DNA of 16,447 nucleotides. Source: Brevundimonas sp. UBA986. Lineage in GTDB: Bacteria > Pseudomonadota > Alphaproteobacteria > Caulobacterales > Caulobacteraceae. Made by a program: the position numbers and the translations under genes. Each line of letters begins with the position of its first letter. Position 1 is the stretch's first letter. The notes under the pieces are model-generated. The model did no database searches. It saw only the letters and a program-made list of their open reading frames with translations, and was not told the origin of the DNA. Positions 9,366-14,622 of the stretch are shown here, in pieces. The stretch is from the NCBI GenBank assembly GCA_002292165.1, contig DBBK01000218.1, positions 1-16,447 of the forward strand. The letters are read 5' to 3'.

Positions 9366-10577
9366 TCATGCAGTATCCCCGTCGGTTTCGGCCAAAACCT
9401 TGCGCGACGTAAGGTTGGCGATCGACAATACGACGGCGCCGGCCAGGGCCGAGAGCAGCGAGCCGCCGAGAACGCCCAGCTTAACCTCGACCTGTTCGGG
9501 GGAATCAACCGCGCCGGGAAAGGCCAGGGCACCGATGAACAGGCTCATGGTGAAGCCGACGCCGCACAGCAGGCTGACGCCGTAGATCTGTAGCCAGGTC
9601 GCGTCGGTCGGCCGGGCGCCGACCCTGAGTTTTGCCGCCAGCCAGGCCGCGCCGAAGACGCCGATCTGCTTGCCGAGGAACAGGCCCAGCGCAATCCCGA
9701 GCACCAGAGGCGCCGCCGCCTGTTCCAGCGACAGGCCGGCGAAGGAGACCCCCGCCTTGGCGAAGGCGAACAGGGGCAGGACCAGCCAGGAGACGTAGGG
9801 ATGCAGGTCGTGCATGGCCTCCTTGAGCGGGCTCTGATGATCCTCGCTGCGCGGCTTGATCGGCACGATGACGGCGAAGGCCACGGCGGTCAGGGAGGTG
9901 CTGATCCCCGCCTCGACCGTGAGCAGCCAGACGCCGAAGAAGCCCATGACCCAGTAGGGCGCAGGGATGCGGCCCACGCCTGACCAGATCGCGCCGGTGA
10001 CAAGCAGGCCGAGCACGCCCAGAAGGGGGATCAACTGCACGCCCGAACTGAACAGGGCCGCGATCAGGGCGATGGCGCCGAGGTCGTCGACGATGGCCAG
10101 GGTCAGGAGGAAGACCCTGAGCGACGGCGGCAGCCCCTTGCCGACCAGGGCGAAGACGGCGAGCGCGAAGGCGATGTCCGTGGCCAGCGGCACGGGCCAG
10201 CCCGCGTGCGGCCCGCCCAGAAGCCCCGCGACGGCCAGATAGACGAGGGCCGGGGCGACCATGCCGCCCAGCGCCGCCAGCACCGGTGTCGCCAGCTTGC
10301 GGGGATCGCTGAGCTCGCCCTTCAGGATCTCGTATTTGATCTCCAGCCCGACCACGAGGAAGAAGATCGCCATCAGACCTTCCTTGATCCAGTCCGAGAC
10401 CGTCTCCTCCAGGCGCAGCGGACCGAGCTGGAGGACCTGATAACTCTTCAGCCAGTGGAAGTAGTCCGCCGCCCAGGGCGAGTTGGCGACGATCAGGGCC
10501 GCCACGGCGGCGAGGCCGAGGGCCACGCCCGAGGCGGTCTCGGTCTTGAGGAAATCGAGGGTCAGTTTGCTCGCCAC
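9366..10577 (-). CDS. nhaA: Na+/H+ antiporter NhaA
   Basis: A 403-aa inner-membrane antiporter that expels one Na+ (or Li+) for two H+, used in salt and alkaline-pH homeostasis. E. coli NhaA has 388 aa. Diagnostic segments are ATDIAFAL (T133-D134, the TM4 unwound region), LAIVDDLGAI (D164-D165, the ion-binding aspartate pair), a GKQIG segment holding the TM10 lysine, and GFTMSLFIGALAF near the C-terminus. In the cytoplasmic pH-sensing segment the usual Lys-Arg-Glu reads K81-Y82-E83, so the arginine is replaced by tyrosine. Translation starts at GTG (10577), supported by a perfect AGGAGG 5 nt upstream (plus-strand 10583-10588) and by the fit to the family N-terminus. It faces the ArsR gene divergently. 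No nhaR-like regulator is adjacent. Confidence 0.96.
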   Translation of the reverse strand: MASKLTLDFLKTETASGVALGLAAVAALIVANSPWAADYFHWLKSYQVLQLGPLRLEETVSDWIKEGLMAIFFLVVGLEIKYEILKGELSDPRKLATPVLAALGGMVAPALVYLAVAGLLGGPHAGWPVPLATDIAFALAVFALVGKGLPPSLRVFLLTLAIVDDLGAIALIAALFSSGVQLIPLLGVLGLLVTGAIWSGVGRIPAPYWVMGFFGVWLLTVEAGISTSLTAVAFAVIVPIKPRSEDHQSPLKEAMHDLHPYVSWLVLPLFAFAKAGVSFAGLSLEQAAAPLVLGIALGLFLGKQIGVFGAAWLAAKLRVGARPTDATWLQIYGVSLLCGVGFTMSLFIGALAFPGAVDSPEQVEVKLGVLGGSLLSALAGAVVLSIANLTSRKVLAETDGDTA

Positions 10578-10582
10578 GGGGG

Positions 10583-10588
10583 CCTCCT
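10583..10588 (-). promoter_or_regulatory. Shine-Dalgarno fixing the GTG start of nhaA
   Basis: The minus strand reads AGGAGG here, 5 nt before a GTG. It is the strongest ribosome binding site in the window. It decides the start, because no ATG in this frame lies close by. Confidence 0.85.
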
Positions 10589-10799
10589 GCGAAGGGGTCT
10601 GTTCCGTGGCGCCAGGTTATCGACGGGCGCCGGACCGGATGCTTCCGTCCCTCAGATAGTGAAGTGGGGCGGCGCCGGCCTGACCCGCGCGGCGGGCCTG
10701 ATCTCTGGGAACAGGAATACCCACGGCAGCGGTTCGGTTCAACGCAAACCGTAAGACGCCGCTTGCAGCCCGGCCGATCAGCCGCTAACACTGAACCAA
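10589..10799. promoter_or_regulatory. Divergent nhaA/arsR spacer with promoter-like and operator-like sites
   Basis: The spacer holds GGAAC (10708-10712), 17 nt, then CGGTT (10730-10734). This is close to the GGAAC-N16/17-CGTT pattern of the alphaproteobacterial general stress sigma factor EcfG, but with one mismatch in the -10 part. Directly after it is the dyad CGGTT-N7-AACCG (10735-10751), a plausible site for the ArsR protein encoded 50 nt downstream. Both readings are inference from pattern only. Confidence 0.3.
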
Positions 10800-11147
10800 A
10801 TGGTGCAGTATTCCACATCCCGCCTCGACGCCTCGTTCGCCGCCCTCTCGGACGCCACCCGCCGCGGCGTGCTGGAGCAGCTCGGGCGCTCGGACGCCTC
10901 GATCACGGAGCTGGCCGACAGGTTCCACATGACCCTCACCGGCATGAAGAAGCATGTCGGCGTTCTGGAGCAGGCGGGGCTGGTCACGACCGAGAAGGTC
11001 GGGCGCGTGCGGACCTGCAGGCTGGGCCGGCGCCGCCTCGAGGAGGAGGCAGCCTGGATCGAGGGGCACCACCGGCTTTGGGACGCCCGCTTCGACGCCC
11101 TGGATCAGGTCGTCGAGGATTTGAAACGGAAGGAAGAAGACAGATGA
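10800..11147 (+). CDS. ArsR-family transcriptional regulator
   Basis: A 115-aa winged-helix DNA-binding protein. The N-terminal RLDASFAALSDATRRGVLEQL (8-28) and the helix-turn-helix SITELADRFHMTLTGMKKHVGVLEQAGLV (34-62), followed by the wing TTEKVGRVRTCRL, are typical of ArsR repressors in the group often paired with AHSA1/SRPBCC proteins. The single cysteine, in the wing, and the absence of the ELCVCDL metal site argue against a metal sensor. The ATG at 10800 has no clear ribosome binding site; the message might be leaderless or weakly translated. The stop codon overlaps the start of the next gene (ATGA), so the two are translationally coupled. It probably controls its own operon, and its ligand is unknown. 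Confidence 0.93.
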   Translation: MVQYSTSRLDASFAALSDATRRGVLEQLGRSDASITELADRFHMTLTGMKKHVGVLEQAGLVTTEKVGRVRTCRLGRRRLEEEAAWIEGHHRLWDARFDALDQVVEDLKRKEEDR

Positions 11148-11626
11148 TCAGCCGCACGACCGTCGAACGGACCTCCGACCGGGAGCTCGTGGTGACACGA
11201 ACCCTCGACGCCCCCGCGCGCCTGGTGTTCGAGGCGTGGACGACGCCCGAGCTGATCATGCGATGGTGGGCGCCAGAGTCGTTCGGGATCACCTTCCTGT
11301 CCTGCGAGACCGATGTCCGGACGGGGGGCTCGTACCGCTATGTGTTCGGCCACCCGGCCTCGGAACAGCCCATGGCCTTTTTTGGCCGCTACCTCGAGGT
11401 CGTACCGCCCTCCCGCATCGTCTGGACCAATGAGGAAGGCGAGGACGGCGCCGTGACCACGGCGACCTTCACCGAAAAGGACGGCAAGACCACGGTCGTG
11501 GTGCACGACCTCTATCCCTCGAAGGAAGCGCTCGACGAAGCCCTCGCCTCCGGAAGCACCGGCGCCTGGCCCGAGCAGTTCGAGGCGCTGGACGGTCTGC
11601 TCGAGGCCGGAGTCGCGAGCGCCTGA
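11144..11626 (+). CDS. SRPBCC / AHSA1 (activator of Hsp90 ATPase homologue 1-like) domain protein
   Basis: A 160-aa cytoplasmic protein with one START-like helix-grip domain. Signature parts are LVVTRTLDAPARLVFEAWTTPELIMRWWAP near the N-terminus (residues about 14-43), TGGSYRYVFGHP in the middle, VPPSRIVWTNEEGEDG, and a C-terminal helix with a Trp-Pro-Glu-Gln-Phe segment ending at LDGLLEAG. The domain forms a hydrophobic cavity that binds lipids or other small molecules; bacterial members of the AHSA1 type mostly lack a proven function. The start ATG overlaps the arsR stop by 4 nt, with GGAAGGA upstream as ribosome binding site. This pairing of ArsR and AHSA1-like proteins is common, which suggests that the protein acts in the response the repressor controls. 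Confidence 0.92.
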   Translation: MISRTTVERTSDRELVVTRTLDAPARLVFEAWTTPELIMRWWAPESFGITFLSCETDVRTGGSYRYVFGHPASEQPMAFFGRYLEVVPPSRIVWTNEEGEDGAVTTATFTEKDGKTTVVVHDLYPSKEALDEALASGSTGAWPEQFEALDGLLEAGVASA

Positions 11627-11671
11627 CGCCCCGGCATTGCGCCCCACGCCGGCAGCGTCCATCTGGGCGCC

Positions 11672-13099
11672 ATGCCCGTGACCTCCGCCTATCGCCCCGA
11701 ACCGCGCTTCTTCGATCTGGGCGCCGAGTTTGGCGATCCGGTTCAGGCGGCAGACTTTCCCGAGACCCGGCTGCGCTATCGCAACGACCGGGCGGCGGCC
11801 TCGGTCGGGCTGGAGGGACTGTCGGACGCCGAATGGATCGCGGCTTTCGGGCGGTTCCAGCCTCTGCCCGGCCAACCGGGGCCTCTGGCCATGCGCTATC
11901 ACGGCCATCAGTTCCGCACCTACAACCCCGACCTCGGCGACGGGCGGGGGTTCCTCGCCGGGCAGCTTCGCGACGACCGCGCCCGGCTTCTTGATCTAGG
12001 CACCAAGGGCTCCGGAACGACGCCGTGGTCGCGCGCCGGCGATGGGCGGCTGACGCTCAAGGGCGGGGTGCGCGAGGTGCTGGCGGCGACCATGCTGGAA
12101 AGCCTCGGCGTCCCGACCTCGAAGGCGCTGAGCCTGATCGAGACCGGGGAGGCGCTGGAGCGCGGCGACGAGCCCTCCCCCACCCGGTCTGCGGTTCTGG
12201 TCCGGCTGCAGCACAGCCACGTCCGCTTCGGGACCTTCCAGCGCGCGGCCTGGTTCCAGCGCACCGCACTGATCGAACAGCTGGTCGAGCATGTCCGCGC
12301 CCTCTACCACCCGGAGGTCGCGCAAGGGGACGCGCCGGGCCTGCTGGCCGCCATCGTGGAGGCCTCGGCCCGGCTGACGGCGCGCTGGATCGCCGCCGGC
12401 TTCGTCCATGGGGTGCTCAACACCGATAATCTGAACGTCACGGGCGAGAGCTTCGACTACGGCCCCTGGCGGTTCCTGCCCTCGTACCAGCCGGGCTTCA
12501 CCGCCGCCTATTTCGACCAGACGGGTCTTTATGCCTTCGCGCGCCAGCCGGAGGCGGTGTTCTGGAACCTGACCCAGTTGGCCGGCTGCCTGAAGCTGGT
12601 CGCCGACGCCGGGCCGCTGACGGACGTGCTGAACGGCTTCGGCCCCGCCTATATCCGCCACCTGCGCGCCGCCTTCCTGATGCGACTGGGGGTGAAGTCG
12701 CTGGGCGAGGCGGCGGACCAGCGCCTGACCGACTGCACCCTGGCCCTGCTGCGCGAGGGCGCCCAGCAGCCGGGCGCGCCCCTGCGCTGGGAGCCGCTCT
12801 TCTTCGACTGGTTCACCGGCTTCAGTTCCTCGGCCCGGGCCTTGGCCGGACCGCGCGCCGCGATCTATCAGGGCGAGGCCTTCGACGCCTTCCGCTTCGC
12901 CCTGTTCGAGCACGAGCCGGACCGACCCGAGCGGCTGGAACATCCAATGTTCGCCGCCGCCGAACCGGAAGAGATGCTGATCGACGAGGTCGAGACCCTG
13001 TGGGCCGACATCGCCATGGGCGACGACTGGTCGGGGTTCGAGACGAAACTGGCCCGGCTGGAGACGGCGCGTCAGGCCTGGGGCTTCACAACGCCCTGA
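11672..13099 (+). CDS. selO: Protein adenylyltransferase SelO (YdiU family pseudokinase)
   Basis: A 475-aa protein, close to the 478 aa of E. coli SelO. SelO has a kinase fold with ATP bound in reverse orientation and transfers AMP to Ser, Thr or Tyr of target proteins; in bacteria it is linked to oxidative stress and S-glutathionylation. Family blocks are YHGHQFRTYNPDLGDGRG (94-111 of the N-lobe), LDLGTKGSGTTPWSRAGDG with K112, GGVREVLAA with E135, SHVRFGTFQ, and the active-site segment HGVLNTDN-LNVTGESFDYGPW with N253 and D262, which line up with the catalytic Asn and Asp of characterised bacterial SelO. The C-terminus lacks the selenocysteine or cysteine motif of eukaryotic forms. The ATG at 11672 has only a weak ribosome binding site. 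It lies 45 nt after the AHSA1-like gene on the same strand, without a terminator between, so co-transcription is likely. Confidence 0.95.
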   Translation: MPVTSAYRPEPRFFDLGAEFGDPVQAADFPETRLRYRNDRAAASVGLEGLSDAEWIAAFGRFQPLPGQPGPLAMRYHGHQFRTYNPDLGDGRGFLAGQLRDDRARLLDLGTKGSGTTPWSRAGDGRLTLKGGVREVLAATMLESLGVPTSKALSLIETGEALERGDEPSPTRSAVLVRLQHSHVRFGTFQRAAWFQRTALIEQLVEHVRALYHPEVAQGDAPGLLAAIVEASARLTARWIAAGFVHGVLNTDNLNVTGESFDYGPWRFLPSYQPGFTAAYFDQTGLYAFARQPEAVFWNLTQLAGCLKLVADAGPLTDVLNGFGPAYIRHLRAAFLMRLGVKSLGEAADQRLTDCTLALLREGAQQPGAPLRWEPLFFDWFTGFSSSARALAGPRAAIYQGEAFDAFRFALFEHEPDRPERLEHPMFAAAEPEEMLIDEVETLWADIAMGDDWSGFETKLARLETARQAWGFTTP

Positions 13100-13461
13100 G
13101 CGTCACCATATCCGGCTCCTATCCGGATCGGACCGTAGGCCAGCGTAAAGCCTACATTACGAATCCTTATGCATACTGTCACGGTTCGGCCCCGGAGAGG
13201 GTCGATGAAGCCGCCTGTTCAGTAAGCGTACGACCGGATCGAGACCGCGTCTCTGGCCCCCGATCTGTCGCCTGAAACACACGTTGATCGGCTAAGTCAT
13301 CAGCTGATGTCTACGGCTGATGACATTTCTCGGTATCTGCGCCATATACCCCTTGCGCAAGCAGGACGGCGATCCGATATCGCGACTGTTGCAGATTACC
13401 AGTTCGCTTTCGCGTACGCATTCCTCCCCCCGTTACCTCTCTCTCCACACCAGGTCCCGCT
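13100..13461. promoter_or_regulatory. selO to DoxX-like gene spacer with inverted repeats
   Basis: I find no gene in these 362 nt. Composition is less GC-rich than the genes around it. A stem GTAGGC/GCCTAC with a 9-nt loop lies at 13135-13155 and could end the selO transcript, though no T run follows. Further on, GTCATCAGC (13296-13304) and GCTGATGAC (13316-13324) form a perfect 9-bp inverted repeat, and the central palindrome CATCAGCTGATG (13298-13309) adds a third half-site. This cluster, about 140 nt before the DoxX-like start, looks like an operator for an unknown regulator. Short reading frames crossing into the DoxX gene in other frames have no recognisable features. Confidence 0.4.
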
Positions 13462-13899
13462 ATGGCCGCCACCTTCACGACCGCCTCCGTTTCGCGCCCG
13501 CTGACCGCGCGCGAACGCACTGCAGCCACCTACCGTAACCTCGCGCTCTGGACGCTGCAGGGCTGGATCGCGATGTTCTTCATCGCCGCCGGCTACGCCA
13601 AGATCACCGAGCCGATGGACAACCTCGTCGCCCTGATGAACTGGCCGGCTTTCGTCAGCGAGAGCTTCGTGCGCGGCCTCGGCCTCGCCGAGATCGTCCT
13701 GGCGATCGGCGTCCTTGCCCCCCTGGCCTCGTGGAAGATCGGCCGCCCGATCCTGATGGTCGCCACGGCCGGTCTGGTCGCGCTGGAGACCGTCATGCTG
13801 GGCGTCCACGCCTTCGGCATGGATATCGGCCTGGCCCTGGTCAACGTCTTCCTGCTGGCCATCACCGTGCCGGTGCTGCTGGGTCGTCGCGCCCGCTGA
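13462..13899 (+). CDS. DoxX-like small integral membrane protein
   Basis: A 145-aa inner-membrane protein with four predicted membrane segments at about 28-48 (with GWIAMFFIAAGYAKI), 70-90 (GLGLAEIVLAIGVLAPL), 96-114 (ILMVATAGLVALETVML) and 120-140. The GYAKIT segment after the first helix followed by a GLAE segment in the second fits the DoxX/DoxD-like superfamily. Members are annotated as quinone- or thiosulfate-linked membrane proteins, and some take part in redox stress complexes, but the function of this one is unknown. AGG about 8 nt before the ATG is a weak ribosome binding site. Its last 38 nt overlap the 3' end of the DUF2256 gene on the other strand. Confidence 0.85.
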   Translation: MAATFTTASVSRPLTARERTAATYRNLALWTLQGWIAMFFIAAGYAKITEPMDNLVALMNWPAFVSESFVRGLGLAEIVLAIGVLAPLASWKIGRPILMVATAGLVALETVMLGVHAFGMDIGLALVNVFLLAITVPVLLGRRAR

Positions 13900-14056
13900 T
13901 CCCTGTCGATCGGCAACGGTCCGAACAGAACTTCACCTGATCCCAATCGCGCGCCCATTTTCGGCGCCAGACAAACGGTTTGCCGCAGGAGACGCAGGTC
14001 TTCTGCGGCAAATTGCGTTTGGCCACACCCGCGTCGTTGACGTGCTTTCGCGCCAT
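13862..14056 (-). CDS. DUF2256 small zinc-ribbon-like protein
   Basis: A 64-aa protein read from the ATG at 14056. The core KTCVSCGKPFVWRRKWARDW followed by DQVKFCSDRCRS is the full DUF2256 signature, with cysteine pairs C21/C24 and C44/C48 that should bind one zinc ion, and a Trp/Arg-rich stretch between them. The domain is usually about 40-50 residues, so this is a full-length member. Function is unknown; in other bacteria it is often found near photolyase/cryptochrome-like genes, from my memory of the family, but not here. A GGAAGG lies 12 nt upstream, a rather long spacing. The gene ends inside the 3' end of the DoxX-like gene (38-nt convergent overlap) and starts 38 nt from the divergent MerR gene. 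It is easily missed because of its size. Confidence 0.88.
   Translation of the reverse strand: MARKHVNDAGVAKRNLPQKTCVSCGKPFVWRRKWARDWDQVKFCSDRCRSTGISGRDDPAAPAR
13979..14012. repeat. Inverted repeat inside the DUF2256 gene
   Basis: TTTGCCGCAG (13979-13988) and CTGCGGCAAA (14003-14012) form a perfect 10-bp stem with a 14-nt loop. It spans codons 16-26 of the DUF2256 gene, over the first cysteine pair, and lies about 80 nt after the DoxX-like stop. It could end the DoxX transcript, form structure in the DUF2256 message, or be a chance result of the coding sequence. Confidence 0.45.
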
Positions 14057-14094
14057 CGAAACGAAAAACCTTCCCTTTACGTGCGCGTCAAGTT
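14037..14094 (+). promoter_or_regulatory. Operator/promoter region of the MerR-acyl-CoA dehydrogenase unit
   Basis: A 16-bp imperfect dyad (TTTACGTG/CGCGTCAA, 14076-14091, six of eight pairs match) ends 3 nt before the regulator's first ATG. A related half-site TTGACGTGC occurs at 14037-14045, inside the start of the DUF2256 gene, and could also act as a -35 element. MerR-type regulators bind a dyad between -35 and -10 of their target promoter. From memory, LiuR-like regulators of acyl-CoA catabolism use ACGT-containing palindromes of similar form. If this is the operator, transcription would begin near or at the start codon and the message would be nearly leaderless. No confident -10 was found. 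Confidence 0.4.
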
Positions 14095-14619
14095 ATGACG
14101 CTTCCCATGTCGACCGCCGACGATCATCGCACCTATTCCATTCGCCAGCTGTGCCGCGAGTTCGGGGCCACGGCGCGCGCCTTGCGCTTCTATGAAGACA
14201 AGGGCCTGCTGACCCCTGCACGCAAGGGCCAGACCCGCGTCTATGACGCACGGGACCGCGCCCGGCTCAAGCTGATCCTGAGGGGCCGCCGCATCGGCTT
14301 CACCCTTCAGGAGATCCAGGACATGCTGGATCTGTACGACCGCAACGACGGCAACATCCATCAGATGGCCATCGCCCTGCGTCGCCACCGGGCCCAGATC
14401 GAGGCCCTGAAGCAGCAGCGCGAAGACCTCGACGGCGCCATCGAGATGGCCGAGGCCGCCTGCGCGGCCATGGAGGAGCGGCTGAAGAACATCCGCCCCG
14501 ACCTTCTGCCGGGCGCCGAGGAGTACGAGTCCATCGTCTCGGCGCGGATCGACCACGACCACCACCACTCCGACTTCGCGGGCCACCCCGCGCGTCACCC
14601 CTTCAAAGCAAGAGTGTAA
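14095..14619 (+). CDS. MerR-family regulator with His-rich C-terminus
   Basis: A 174-aa (or 170-aa, from the ATG at 14107) transcription regulator. The N-terminal helix-turn-helix reads YSIRQLCREFGATARALRFYEDKGLL (14-39), followed by the MerR wing with TRVYDARDRARLKLILRGRRIGFTLQEIQDMLDLYD. A long dimerisation coiled coil spans about 85-135. It lacks the cysteines of metal-sensing MerR proteins. The tail (150-174) holds six histidines (154, 156-158, 164, 168). The gene stops 3 nt before the acyl-CoA dehydrogenase start, so it most likely controls that operon, and its inducer is probably an acyl-CoA or related metabolite, as for LiuR-like members. No clear ribosome binding site precedes either ATG. 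Which start is used is unsure; 14095 sits almost on the presumed operator. Confidence 0.92.
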   Translation: MTLPMSTADDHRTYSIRQLCREFGATARALRFYEDKGLLTPARKGQTRVYDARDRARLKLILRGRRIGFTLQEIQDMLDLYDRNDGNIHQMAIALRRHRAQIEALKQQREDLDGAIEMAEAACAAMEERLKNIRPDLLPGAEEYESIVSARIDHDHHHSDFAGHPARHPFKARV

Positions 14620-14622
14620 TCC

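Noticed and set aside
9505..10818. 437-codon minus-strand frame overlapping nhaA in another phase
   Set aside because: Arg/Pro/Gly-rich frame-shifted reading of nhaA, which has its own strong ribosome binding site and motifs in the correct frame.
10800..11147. ArsR protein as a metal sensor
   Set aside because: The ELCVCDL-type metal site is absent and only one cysteine is present, so a metal-responsive role is not supported.
13097..13099. The selO stop TGA as a possible selenocysteine codon
   Set aside because: Eukaryotic SelO has Sec near its C-terminus in a Cys-x-x-Sec setting. Here no cysteine precedes the TGA, the protein already has full bacterial length, and I saw no SECIS-like hairpin directly after it.
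13307..13538. Short plus-strand frames in the spacer before the DoxX-like gene
   Set aside because: They run into the DoxX-like gene in other phases, lack ribosome binding sites and show no domain-like pattern.
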